Positions 1-9,573 are shown, counted from the first letter of the stretch. The stretch: 64,000 bases of DNA from Procambarus clarkii (GCF_040958095.1 NC_091154.1:46856232-46920231); one strand, 5' to 3'. Notes: generated from the sequence alone by a model not told the origin. Program-made: numbers and translations.

Positions 1-738
1 GCGGGAGCACGGAAGGGCCGAACATAATGCCACAACCAACCCTGACACGCAGCTGCAGTACCAAAACCGCAGCAAAACGTCACCACACTCCCAGAGGAAG
101 CGACAGAGAAGATAGATAAATCGTACACGAGTGGCACACAAGGGGACACAGGCGGAAACCGAGCACCCAACTGAGCCACAGGGACGGTAGAAGAAACGTG
201 TGCAGTGTAACAGGCAAACAAAGGAACACATTAGGCAGCCCAACATGGGCTGACCCCATACACAGCCCCAAGAGCAGAGATGAGAGCGCCCAAGAAGCAC
301 AGAATCTGCCTGACAGGCAAACGACAGGGGAGAGGCGGAACCAAAGAGCCAGAACCCAACCTGCAAGCACAAGGAGGCGAACACAAAACCTCCGATACAG
401 GAAAACGTACTACCAAACAGGCACCCCACCGTTGCACTGCGGAACAAGGTGGAGGCGGGGCCCCGAACTCAAGCAAGGTTAGACAAGCATAGGAGAGGGG
501 CAGGAGGAGTACAGGCAGGAGTCGCCTCAGAAGGGCCAAGAGGCCACCCGCAGACACCCGTGAACCGAGGAAGGAATCAGGTGGAGAGAACAAGAGCTGC
601 CCAGTATGAGCTAATAGCCCTACAGTAGGCACCTCGGGTGATACGGTCCACGTTCTCAAGTACGTATGTACAGTACACCCATTCCTACTCCCAAAAACAA
701 AAACAGCGTCAGGACGAAGGAGACGCCAAACCGCACCA

Positions 739-747
739 ACTCACCTG
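739..747 (-). other. Consensus splice donor ending the copy E ORF
   Basis: On the minus strand the sequence is CAG|GTGAGT, with the exon ending at 745. The ORF stop TGA is made of intron positions 2-4. Copy B has CAG|GTGAGT in the same phase at 24695-24703, after a homologous coding stretch that also ends in Arg-stop. Conservation between two diverged copies supports a real splice site. Confidence 0.55.
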
Positions 748-2531
748 CAGAACACAGGCGCTGAAGGGCCATGACGCAAGCCTATGAGTCCGTAGCCGCC
801 GGAGGCGGCCAGGGCGCCCATGCTGGAGAGGAGGAGGGGAGCAGCGATGGAGGGTCCCCACCCTAGAATGCAGAGAAAAACTTTGTGACTTCCCCACAGC
901 GGCACTCCAGAACACCCCCAAGGCAACAGAGCACAGATAGGATTAAGAAAAGAACGACAGGCGAAACTCCCCCCCCCCCCCCCACCCGAGAGAAATGGAT
1001 GCAGAACACTACGTGTGCACACCGCCCGGAACCAAAAACGCCCACGGTGCATGCGCAGGACGTGAAAGAAAATTAGCCCAACAAGGCGAGAAGTAGCCCA
1101 ACAATGCAAGAAGTAGCCCAACAAGGCGAGAAGTAGCCCAACAAGGCGAGAAGTAGCCCAACAAGGCGAGAAGTAGCCCAACAAGGCGAGAAGTAGCCCA
1201 ACAAGGCGAGAAGTAGCCCAACAAGGCGAGAAGTAGCCCAACAAGGCGATAAGCAGCCCAACCGGCGACAAGGAGCCCAACCGGCGACAAGGAGCCCAAC
1301 CGGCAACAAGGAGCCCAACCGGCAACAAGGAGCCCAACCGGCAACAAGGAGCCCAACCGGCAACAAGGAGCCCAACCGGCAACAAGGAGCCCAACCGGCA
1401 ACAAGGAGCCCAACCGGCAACAAGGAGCCCAACCGGCAACAAGGAGCCCAACCGGCAACAAGGAGCCCAACTGGCAACAAGGAGCCCAACTGGCAACAAG
1501 GAGCCCAACCGGCAACAAGGAGCACAACCAGCAACAAGGAGCCCAACCGGCAACAAGGAGCCCAAACCGCTACAAGGAGCCCAAACCGCTACAAAGGAGC
1601 GCAAAAGGCTACAAGGAGCCCAAACGGCCAGAAGGAACCCAAACGGCCAGAAGGAACCAGTATGGAGGCAAACTCCAGGACACGCAGAAGGTAAGCCGCA
1701 AAGGCCAACCGCACCGCAGGCGAAGAGATGCGGGTAGCCGAAAACCTTCGGAAGACGGAACCGAAAAACCACAGGGACACAGAACCGAACCCGGGGAGGA
1801 GCAGAACCCAAGCCTAAATCGTACGCAGAGGGGGAAAAGAAAACCCCCACTCCTCGCAACAGTAAGCCCCGCTCAGAAGGACAGAAATCCAGACGGGGCG
1901 CAATGGAGCCCCAGGCCCCCCAAGGTCGCTCCTCCCCAACCCCAGGAGCCTCTACACCAGGCCCCGGGGCCGAGTCGACCTCCAAAGCCCCGGCCCCACA
2001 AGAAAAAGCCGAGGCAGCCGAGAGAGCTGGAAGAGAAGGGGCCCACTGGTCAGACCCCGGAGCATCGGCCGGAGGAACAGACTCGAATGCCTCCACAGCT
2101 ACCCCAGACGGGGCAACCCCCGAAACTGCCCAAGTCTCTAAACCTCTAACCCTGCAGATGCGTAGGGGCCGGAAGCAGGAGGGGAAAAAACAACGGAGGA
2201 GTGGAAGGAACCAAGGCCGAAGCGACCAAAACCCCCAAGTCTGGGTCCCTACACAAAGCGGGGCAGCCTTGGGGCATCCGGGGAAGCGACAAATCCGAGC
2301 GCGTTGCAACAACCTACCATGCAACGCGCAAGCTGCCTGCACCCACGTGAATTCATCAGCAGACTGGGTGAATGGAGTCACGAACAAGCAACAAAGCTCG
2401 CAGGACTCAGGGTTGAGTGTGTCACTGACCCAACACGCAGCATGACGGAGGCAAAAACAAGGAGAGTCACCCTGAGACAAAGGGACAGAGCAACCCTCAA
2501 CAACAGTCTCCGTGGTGTAGTGGTAAGACAC
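741..2531 (-). CDS. Gag-like ORF with internal minisatellite (DIRS copy E)
   Basis: The frame is 596 codons. The first ten or so residues (MSYHYTTETV) come from a SINE inserted at 2507-2760. From EGCSVPLSQG onward it follows the Cys/His-rich gag N-terminus of copy C (C-x-C-x2-H-x2-C, then a CELCC cluster). The middle is acidic and Pro-rich as in copy C. Residues about 320-490 are encoded by the 20/19-bp tandem repeat and read as a hydrophobic Leu-Gly-Ala-Trp-Pro-Cys repeat. The last 110 residues align with an exon of copy B. The TGA stop (741-743) lies inside a perfect splice donor, so the natural protein may continue into another exon. Function is probably gag-like nucleic-acid binding; the repeat-encoded part may be a by-product. 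The frame is open but of uncertain activity. Confidence 0.55.
   Translation of the reverse strand: MSYHYTTETVVEGCSVPLSQGDSPCFCLRHAACWVSDTLNPESCELCCLFVTPFTQSADEFTWVQAACALHGRLLQRARICRFPGCPKAAPLCVGTQTWGFWSLRPWFLPLLRCFFPSCFRPLRICRVRGLETWAVSGVAPSGVAVEAFESVPPADAPGSDQWAPSLPALSAASAFSCGAGALEVDSAPGPGVEAPGVGEERPWGAWGSIAPRLDFCPSERGLLLRGVGVFFSPSAYDLGLGSAPPRVRFCVPVVFRFRLPKVFGYPHLFACGAVGLCGLPSACPGVCLHTGSFWPFGFLLAVWAPCSLLRSFVAVWAPCSGLGSLLPVGLLVAGCAPCCRLGSLLPVGLLVASWAPCCRLGSLLPVGLLVAGWAPCCRLGSLLPVGLLVAGWAPCCRLGSLLPVGLLVAGWAPCRRLGSLSPVGLLIALLGYFSPCWATSRLVGLLLALLGYFSPCWATSRLVGLLLALLGYFLHCWATSRLVGLIFFHVLRMHRGRFWFRAVCTRSVLHPFLSGGGGGGSFACRSFLNPICALLPWGCSGVPLWGSHKVFLCILGWGPSIAAPLLLSSMGALAASGGYGLIGLRHGPSAPVFCR
1074..1560. 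repeat. Minisatellite, 20-bp then 19-bp units
   Basis: About 9 units of 20 bp (agcccaacaaggcgagaagt) span 1074-1253. About 16 units of 19 bp (agcccaaccggcaacaagg) follow to about 1560, with decayed units to about 1660. Neither period is a multiple of 3, so the array rotates through all three frames. It is nevertheless open in all three minus-strand frames and gives the same peptide repeat in each. A related 20-bp array lies at 25141-25740 in copy B. Confidence 0.95.
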
Positions 2532-2760
2532 TCGCCTGGCGTTCCGCGAGCGCTATGTCATGGGTTCGTATCCTGGCCGGGGAGGATTTACTGGGCGCAA
2601 TTCCTTAACTGTAGCCTCTGTTTAACGCAACAGTAAAATGTGTACTTGGATGAAAAAACAATTCTTCGCGGCAGGGGATCGTATTCCAGGGACCTGCCCG
2701 AAACGCTACGCGTACTAGTGGCTGTACATGAATGTAACAACTCTTGTATATATCTCAAAA
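2507..2760 (+). mobile_element. tRNA-derived SINE (family S1) in DIRS copy E gag
   Basis: The head is tRNA-like, with an A-box (TGGTGTAGTGG) and a B-box (GGTTCGTATCC), and has an unrelated body and an A-rich end (ctcaaaa). It interrupts the gag start: the sequence before it (gcaaccctcaa) and after it (ctcgcacaaagcgag) are contiguous in copies A and C. A second copy at 6818-7106 differs slightly and has a long poly-A tail. The pol III boxes make it a mobile SINE rather than a functional tRNA gene. Confidence 0.9.
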
Positions 2761-2762
2761 CT

Positions 2763-3435
2763 CGCACAAAGCGAGAGGGGACGCAAGGGTCTCCACTATC
2801 AGACCCGAAAGCCCCCGGGGGGTTTCCCAGGGCCCCTAGACTGGGCCTGCTAAGGGTTATCCCAGGCAGGGCACTGCTAACCGGCGCCCCAAACTACCAA
2901 GCAAACTGCTAAAGCTGAACCCACAGGACGTGTCCACCCGTGAGGGCAAAACAGGGGGTGCCACCACACAAACGAACCAAATATAAGGGGAGGAACACAA
3001 GGCAGACCCCCCCTACCAGGCAAAAACAAATATAAAAGAAAAACCACACAAGTGGACAACGTACCCAGAGGGAACAGAGCCGGCCGCTGTCATAGGTGAA
3101 AACTAGCTACGCAGTACCCTGCGCCCCACCAGTGCTACAACTACCACTTACCCCAAGGTAAACAAGGGAGTAAAACCCCTAAACCCTCGGAGCGGCCAAA
3201 CGCCAAGCAGCGAAAAGCCAACAGAGGTAGACCCAAAGTGACTTGTGGAAGGGAACCCCCTAAGCCCCAAGGGCGGTACTTACAGGGCACTCAGGGAAGG
3301 TGACCCTAAGCACATGCAGCCCGAGTACCTGAGAATACTATTCCCAACTCACACGACCACCATAAGAGCAGCACTGCAAACAAGTCACAGCACTAAGACA
3401 AGACCGGAGCTGGAGCCACACAACCGTGCATTATC
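2763..3435 (-). other. DIRS copy E displaced gag start and 5' leader
   Basis: Positions 2763-2810 hold the displaced first gag codons, beyond the SINE. The remainder matches the leader of copy C (about 40788-41425), including the shared block around the scattered accggcgcccaaa-type motifs and the cagggcac tracts. Apart from the gag start no coding region is visible. Confidence 0.6.
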
Positions 3436-3864
3436 CCATCAGCCGAGGAACTGGGGTGGGGATTGCCGGCGCGGGGGTCTGGGGCTCCCCCTTCCCCTTC
3501 CCGGGGAGGGGGGAGCTGCGCAGACATGCGGCGCGGCTCGTGTGACGTCATGCTTGTTAGTTCGTTTTCCTGGTTAGAGTTCTGTCTACTGGTTTGTCGA
3601 TTTTTGTTGTTAACCAGAATAGGGGTTTGTTTTGTGGCGCTTACCTTTCTGGGAGCCTGTCCTGGTCAATGGCAGATATAGAATGCTCCAAATCACATGT
3701 GCATTTCTATGGGCCATTGCTCCCCGTACCTCTCTGAGGGGGCCAGGTTCTGGCTCGTGGTCCCCGGTAGGCCTAGAACTCCACCCACATCGACTGATGC
3801 AAAATAGTTAGGGTATCCATATCAGCCATGGATAGCTCCGGGGAGCCGTAGGGGCTCCCCCCAG
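3436..3864 (-). repeat. Right inverted terminal repeat of DIRS copy E
   Basis: The repeat matches the right ITR of copy C (41428-41856). It contains a GC-rich palindromic tract, an intact TGACGTCA (CRE/ATF-type) site at 3543-3550, a minus-strand donor-like AG|GTAAG (cttacctttct, near 3650) and the terminal ggggctccccccag. Confidence 0.85.
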
Positions 3865-3867
3865 AAA

Positions 3868-3922
3868 CCAGCGTTGAATGCAATGAAACGCCAGTTTCTG
3901 GGTGAGTACCGGAGGCTTCCCG
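3868..3922 (+). mobile_element. Abutting DIRS left-end stub (circle-junction-like)
   Basis: Directly after the right end of copy E and an AAA, the sequence starts again with the DIRS left terminus (ccagcgttgaatgcaatg...). It runs about 55 bp, to cttcccgggaaacc, and then enters a piggyBac-like element. End-to-end joining of right and left termini is what a DIRS circle junction, or insertion next to an existing DIRS end, would produce. Confidence 0.75.
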
Positions 3923-4715
3923 GGAAACCTTGGGAAAAAATTATTTTTTCCTCGGAAAGTGTCAAAACCCCTCCCTGTATATGGGTATAGCAACGGAAGT
4001 TCGAAATTGTACTTACTTTGGCTGCTATGGGGTCCGAAAGGTGGGCCGTGATGTCATAATTCCCCGTGCGCCAGAGCAGTATGCTCCCGGGGCCGGTGGG
4101 GTGCTTGGGGCGGGGCGCGCGAGTTGCCGCGAATATATTTTTGCACATTTTTTGCGCACAGTTCCAAATACATTTTATTTGTTTTTACATGGTAATCCTA
4201 TGTATAATGAACACGTACACTATATTATGGCAGTAAAACATCCGTACTGTCCGAAGACACTGTGTTACGTGCATGACACTTGTGTACACATATGTTGCAC
4301 ATATTTCCCATGTATCTTGCTAATTTATGTATATATACAATCTATGTACAGACTATACACTGTCACACACTATATACATTCACCATCAACACATTCAGAA
4401 TACCGCGAGTGCGAGCAGTCACACCCAGCCAGCCCTCCCTCACTCCTCCAACTCGCCAACATTGCTCCTCCAAATCATACAGTTATTCACACCAATGTTT
4501 CATGTTCATTTATGTATATTTACAACATATGTACACATGCTACACTGTCACACACTATATACATTCACCATCAACACATTCAGAACACCGCGAGTGTGAG
4601 CAGCCACACTCAGCCAACCCTCCCTCACTCCTCCAACTCGCCAACATTGCTCCTCCAAATCATACAGTTATTCACACGAATGTTTCAAGTTCATTTATGT
4701 ATATTTACAACATAT
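3922..4715 (+). mobile_element. Non-autonomous piggyBac-like element, family I copy 1, left part
   Basis: Closely matches 52425-52830 of the TTAA-flanked copy at 52363-53867, but the outer 60 bp are missing (replaced by the DIRS stub). It contains two near-identical units of about 170 bp (4325-4495 and 4500-4690) built around cactatatacattcaccatc. It breaks at 4715 and resumes at 10000 after the 4716-9999 insertion. No transposase is encoded. Confidence 0.8.
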
Positions 4716-5720
4716 TGTTATGATCTCAGCCTACAGGAGAAACGAGTCTCCCCCCTTGAGAGTTATTCAGCAAGCCTGACCTGACTAGGTCGGAAATACA
4801 GACATGAAGATTCACATGTAAAAAATAATGGGGTAAATTTTACACGGAGTTTAAGATTATGGGCAGTGCATAAGAAAACAGATAAATGACTGGTTAGGAG
4901 ATGTGGATAATTTGCTGGAGGCGTGAGGCTCGCTTCTGGAGGGCTTTGACCTCACTTGAGGCCAGACATTGCAGGGGGAAAGCCGCGCTCCGTTTGAGCT
5001 CCCGTCAGGAAGGAACCCCTAGTGATATATCTCCAAGAGAAGAGAAGTGTGCAGAAGTGCCAGCTGTGGATGTGTGGTCTCAAGTCCTGGTCGACGAGGA
5101 GAGTATTAAACCGCCCAGAGACATTTTCATGGGCTGTGTGGAGCGCCCTGACCGGACGCCGTCAGAGGGATAGCGCCCTCGACTAGACAATCTGCGGTAA
5201 GCACGATATACGCCAGTTCATAGTGATTGCTTGTAGTTGGTCGTGTGCCCAGCGACAGTAGCAATGTTTATTTATAAGTTAGACATGTTTTGATAAGGCA
5301 GAAAGCCTAAAATAAGAGAGTGGAGAGGGAGGAACACGGAGTGACATCCGTCCCCTCTGAGCGCTGGCAGGTGACTGAGAGCTCCTGACGGCGGAGGCCC
5401 CTCCTGGAGTGAGTGAGGCCCACCGGGCGAGGTGGAGCATGGACCCGCCCAACGGGGGAGTCCACTCTCACAGTATGTAGAGGACAGATAGAGGTTGGAG
5501 GCAAACATATTGTGTAATTATTTTTGTTTATGTGTTAAAGGGGAAACATTTTTATTGGAGTGTCGATGGGTTGCAGGTTTGTCTTTGGGGAAGAAGTTGC
5601 TGAGAACTTCGAAGCCAGCACAGATGAAGTAGTTGATGAGACTCCAAGGTAGTGGAGGCGAGGACCTCGAGCTGTGAGGAGAAGCAGTGAAGAGGAGTGT
5701 CACGTGCTTCTGTAGAGGTG

Positions 5721-5866
5721 GTGAAGCACCATAGTTGCTCGAGGGAACTTCATGGTGTAGCAGCCCAGAGAGCTGTGGAGGAACCTAGCAGAAGGGTGAA
5801 GCACCGTAGTTGCTCAAGGAGAACTTCATGGTAGCAGCCTGGAGGAGCTGCAGAGGATCCTGGTAG
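5721..5866. repeat. Direct repeat of about 75 bp, two copies
   Basis: Two adjacent units start with gtgaagcacc at 5721 and 5796 and share the series gttgctc, gaacttcatgg and agcagcc. They differ by small indels. This lies in the non-coding part of the 4716-9999 insertion. Confidence 0.8.
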
Positions 5867-6185
5867 TTAAGCCCAGAAGAACCTGAAGATATCAGGGTAG
5901 TGAACTTCTAGAGGTGGATGGGAAGTTCTGGTGGATTACTTGTAGGGAGTTGATAGTGTTTGGTTGTCATTAGCGTGAAAGACGCAGCGAGAGGTGAGTG
6001 ATTGTTGGCATTCTTATGTCTAGGAGTGTTTTATACTGAAGTTTAGAGTTACAGTCGTAGGCTGGATTACCTACAAATGTATGTGTTCTAGGACTGATAG
6101 GGTGATCGGTTGATCATTGCTGTGTATCAAGGAACATTTATACTGATATATGTTATTGCATTCACATGCTGATTTTCCTTGTACA

Positions 6186-6189
<4 letters not shown>

Positions 6190-6278
<89 letters not shown>
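6190..6278. repeat. (TA)n microsatellite
   Basis: About 89 bp of uninterrupted TA dinucleotides abut the left arm of the palindromic MITE. A shorter TA tract (6663-6690) abuts the right arm. The element may target or generate TA tracts, or insertion followed by slippage may have produced them. Confidence 0.98.
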
Positions 6279-6281
<3 letters not shown>

Positions 6282-6659
6282 GTACCTAGTAGCCAGAACG
6301 CACTTCTCAGCCTACTATGCAAGGCCCGATTTGCATAATAAGCCAAGTTTTCATGAATAAATGTTTTTTCGACTACCTAAGCTACCTAACCTAACCTACC
6401 TTTTTCGGCTACCTAACCGAACCTAACCTATAAAGATAGGTTAGGTAAGGTTAGGTAGGGTTGGTTAGGTTCGGTCATATATCTACGTTAATTTTAACTC
6501 CAATAAAAAAAAATTGACCTCATACATAATGAAATGGGTAGCTTTATCATTTCATAAGAAAAAAATTAGAGAAAATATATTAATTCAGGAAAACTTGGCT
6601 TATTAGGCAAATCGGGCCTTGCATAGTAGGCTGAGAAGTGCGTTCTGGCTACTAGGTAC

Positions 6660-6662
<3 letters not shown>
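6279..6662. mobile_element. Palindromic MITE-like element with telomere-like core
   Basis: The arms 6279-6356 and 6585-6662 are near-perfect inverted repeats (gtcgtacctagtagccagaa... against its complement), so the single strand would fold into a hairpin. The core has runs of CCTAA-type pentamers on one side and TTAGG-type pentamers on the other (6370-6475), resembling the arthropod telomere repeat. No coding capacity. TA tracts flank both sides. Confidence 0.85.
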
Positions 6663-6690
<28 letters not shown>

Positions 6691-6817
6691 TCTCTTGCTG
6701 ATAGTGCAACAGTGTATGTAGCCTTGATCTACTTGAGGAGGTTGATAGTGTCAGGTGGGGAACCAGAAGATAGGATACCACTTGATAAGTCTTGTCTCTG
6801 TCTCTTGATAATTGCAG

Positions 6818-7106
6818 TCTCCGTGGTGTAGTGGTAAGACACTCGCCTGGCGTTCCGCGAGCGCTATGTCATGGGTTCGTATCCTGGCCGGGGAGGATTT
6901 ACTGGGCGCAATTCCTTAACTGTAGCCTCTGTTTAATGCAACAGTAAAATGTGTACTTGGATGAAAAAACGATTCTTCGCGGCAGGTGATCGTATTCCAG
7001 GGACCATAGGATTAAGGACTTGCCCGAAACGCTACGCGTACTAGTGGCTGTACAAGAATGTAACAACTCTTGTATATATCTCAAAAAAAAAAAAAAAAAA
7101 AAAAAA
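6818..7106 (+). mobile_element. tRNA-derived SINE (family S1), complete copy
   Basis: Same A-box and B-box head as the copy at 2507-2760. The body is about 15 bp longer (accataggattaaggac present) and a poly-A tract of about 24 bases ends at 7106. A long pure A-tail suggests a fairly recent insertion. Confidence 0.92.
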
Positions 7107-7184
7107 GCTGGTGATAGAGTTCTGATGGTGTTGGAGTGCAACCTGATTGTAATAGTATAGAGTATAGGATTCATTATTATTATA

Positions 7185-9573
7185 CAGGCATACCTCAGTT
7201 TACGAGTTTAATTGGTTCCTGGAGACGCCTCGTATTCCGAAAACTCGCATTCCGAAGCTAATTTCCCCATAAGAAATAAAGGGAAATGAATTAATCCGTT
7301 CCTGACTACCCCAAAAACCCCACATCAAACTAAATTTTTATACCTAATTTACCTAATTCATCTAAATAAACCTACAAAACTATGTTCCAGTTATTACTTA
7401 CCTTGCTGTCGAGTGCTGTAGGCGTATGGAAGATGGTGAGGAGGGGGGGAGGAGGAGAGGAGTTACTGTTTGGAAGGGGAGTCCCCTTCCATAATCACAT
7501 CAGGCAGTGAGGACCTTTCTGGTGTGCTCTCCCTGGGACGTTTTATCTGAGTGCCACTAGGTCCTGGTTGAGGCTCACTGCTCGATTTCCTCACCACAAA
7601 TCTGTCCATGGAAGCTTGCTTTTCCCTTCTTCGCAAGCTCTCTCTGTAGTAAGGCATCACATTGTCATTGAAAAGATTAAGACAATGGCCTACTACAGCT
7701 TTCTCTGGGTGAGTCTGTTCAACAGTTGTTTGAATCTCTTCCCACATCTGACACACCTTCTTAATTACTGCAGAAGGGACATTCGCTGGTGCTGCTGCCA
7801 CCTCCTCCTCCACTGCAGAATCATCCGCTGCTGCGTTGGCTTGCTGTTCCTGTTGAAGGGCTAGGAGTTCTTCGGTGGTCAGTTCTTCGTTGTGTTCTTC
7901 CACCAACTCCTCCACATCATCACCATCCAATTCCAAGCCCATTTGCTGGCCTAGACTAACAATTTCCTCAACAATAGGCACATCATTTATAGGCTCAAAC
8001 CCCTCAAAGTCTAGTTCTCTCACACATTCAGGCCACAATTTTCTCCAGCCAGAGATCAGGGTTCTTTGAGTCACTTCTTGCCAGGCTTTGTCAACAAGTT
8101 TTAAAGCACTAAAAATGTTAAAATGCTCTCTCCAGAACTCTTTGAGGGTGAGGTTTGTGGCTTCAGTCACTTCAAAACATTTCCGGAAAAGTGCCCTTTC
8201 ATACAGTTTCTTAAAATTCGCTATGATTTTCTGGTCCATAGGCTGAATTAGAGGAGTGGTGTTAGGAGGAAGGAATTTAACTGTGAGGAATTTATTGTAT
8301 CTAGGCAACAAATCATCTTCCAAGCCTGGAGGATGAGCAGGAGCATTGTCAAGGAGAAGCACGGCTTTGAGTGGCAATTGTTTCTCCTGCAGATATTTTT
8401 CTATGGCAGGGCACACCACTTCATTCACCCACTCCGAAAAAATAAGCCTAGTCACCCATGCTTTTTTATTAGACTTCCACATCACACACAAATGGGTTTT
8501 CTGCACTTTATACTGTTTGAAAACCCTTGGATTTTCAGAATGATACACTAGCAAGGGTTTAATTTTCAAATCGCCACTCGCATTTGAACACAGCACAAGC
8601 GTAAACCTATCTTTCATAGGTTTGTGTCCAGGCAAGGATTTTTCCTCCTTGGTAATGTATGTCCTCTTAGGCATTCTTTTCCAAAACAGTCCTGTTTCGT
8701 CACAATTACACACTTGTTGCGGTAGGTATCCCTCAGCCTCTGCAAACTCTTTTAATTCCTCAATAAATCGTCCAGCGGCTGGTTTGTCTGAGCTGGCTGC
8801 CTCCCCATGCCTTGTAACACTATGGATACCACTTCTCTTTCTAAATTTTTCAAACCAGCCCCTGCTTGCCTTAAACTCTTTCGTATCTGCATCACTCGTT
8901 GCAGGGGTATTCTTTAGAAGGTCTTCGTGCAACACCCTGGCTTTCTCACAGATGATGGCCTCCGAAACATTATCACCCCTCAACTCCTTGTCGTGTATCC
9001 AAATTAATAACAACTTTTCCACTTCTTCCAGTATTTGTGGTCTTTGTTTCGTCATTATTCTTACTCCTTTTGCCACTTTAGCACCCATAATCTCATTTTT
9101 CTTCTTAAGTATAGTGCATATTGTTGATGTGGCTTTGTTGTACTGCCTACAAAGTTCAACAACACGTGTACCGTTCTCATGCTTCCGAATGATCTCTTGT
9201 TTCTCCTCTATTGTCATCCTCACATGAGCTTTCTGGCCTTTATCCTTACCACTGGCTTTCTTGGGACCCATGGTGAGATATATAATAACAAATTGTATAG
9301 ACAAATCACCAAAAATCCAACAAAACACTGAAAATCCGCGAGAAGAATTGATGTGGGGGTAGTCACTGAGCGCGAGACAATGGTAAACTGAGGGGCGGCG
9401 GGGCAGAGGGGCGACGATCGCCGAAGCACCACCCGCTAGGTCGGCCTGTACACGTATCAACAAACTCGCGTCCCGAGGTAACCCTCGCCTTCCGAGACAA
9501 ATTTTTGGAGTAAATACTGCTCGTCTTCCGAAAAACTCGCATACAGGGACACTCGCATTCCGAGGTACCACTG
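7185..9573 (-). mobile_element. Tigger/pogo DNA transposon, apparently intact (Tigger-1)
   Basis: This 2389-bp element is flanked by TA dinucleotides (7183-7184, 9574-9575). Its ends are CAGGCATACCTCAG on the left and, read inward, CAGTGGTACCTCGG on the right. Subterminal motifs of the type ttccgaaaactcgcattccg occur at both ends. It carries one uninterrupted transposase gene on the minus strand and sits inside the 4716-9999 insertion. Confidence 0.93.
7463..9271 (-). CDS. Tigger-type (CENP-B/jerky-like) DDE transposase
   Basis: The predicted protein is 602 aa. I start at the ATG at 9269-9271 (MGPKKASGKD) because the other Tigger copies here begin with the same MGPKK; the frame is open upstream but that part is not conserved. 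Residues about 15-65 form a pipsqueak-type HTH (EEKQEIIRKHENG...VVELCRQYN) and about 75-150 a CENP-B/Tc5-type second HTH. The catalytic DDE_1 core follows, with acidic residues in CDETGLFW, LLLDNAPAHPP and PLIQPMDQKII. The tail is acidic (EELVEEHNEELTTEELL) and ends DVIMEGDSPSKQ. The enzyme would bind the terminal repeats and do cut-and-paste transposition at TA in the nucleus. There are no stops or frameshifts. A domesticated gene is unlikely, because the TIRs and TA duplication remain. Confidence 0.93.
   Translation of the reverse strand: MGPKKASGKDKGQKAHVRMTIEEKQEIIRKHENGTRVVELCRQYNKATSTICTILKKKNEIMGAKVAKGVRIMTKQRPQILEEVEKLLLIWIHDKELRGDNVSEAIICEKARVLHEDLLKNTPATSDADTKEFKASRGWFEKFRKRSGIHSVTRHGEAASSDKPAAGRFIEELKEFAEAEGYLPQQVCNCDETGLFWKRMPKRTYITKEEKSLPGHKPMKDRFTLVLCSNASGDLKIKPLLVYHSENPRVFKQYKVQKTHLCVMWKSNKKAWVTRLIFSEWVNEVVCPAIEKYLQEKQLPLKAVLLLDNAPAHPPGLEDDLLPRYNKFLTVKFLPPNTTPLIQPMDQKIIANFKKLYERALFRKCFEVTEATNLTLKEFWREHFNIFSALKLVDKAWQEVTQRTLISGWRKLWPECVRELDFEGFEPINDVPIVEEIVSLGQQMGLELDGDDVEELVEEHNEELTTEELLALQQEQQANAAADDSAVEEEVAAAPANVPSAVIKKVCQMWEEIQTTVEQTHPEKAVVGHCLNLFNDNVMPYYRESLRRREKQASMDRFVVRKSSSEPQPGPSGTQIKRPRESTPERSSLPDVIMEGDSPSKQ

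Larger units (their letters stand above)
1..3864 (-). mobile_element. DIRS-like retrotransposon copy E, 5' part, RT-less subfamily
   Basis: The element reads on the minus strand, so its 5' end is at 3864 and its 3' part lies beyond the left edge. It has the same right inverted terminal repeat, leader and Cys-rich gag start as the complete DIRS copy at 35488-41856. After gag comes a 20/19-bp minisatellite, then an exon-like stretch shared with copy B (21749-27837). No reverse transcriptase or RNase H motif was found. Positions 1-740 have only short overlapping frames with no recognisable domain and may be intron or non-coding. The terminal CCCAG followed by AAA at 3865-3867 is the DIRS end signature seen in all copies here. 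Confidence 0.8.

Noticed and set aside
2507..2583. Functional tRNA gene
   Set aside because: Has pol III boxes but is fused to a repeated non-tRNA body with an A-tail and occurs in several copies; it is a SINE head. The same reasoning applies at 6818, 46230 and 50367.
6071..6360. Frames reading as Tyr-Ile repeats
   Set aside because: Translation of the TA microsatellite in both directions.
8622..9227. 201-codon plus-strand frame
   Set aside because: Antisense of the intact Tigger transposase; no independent signal.
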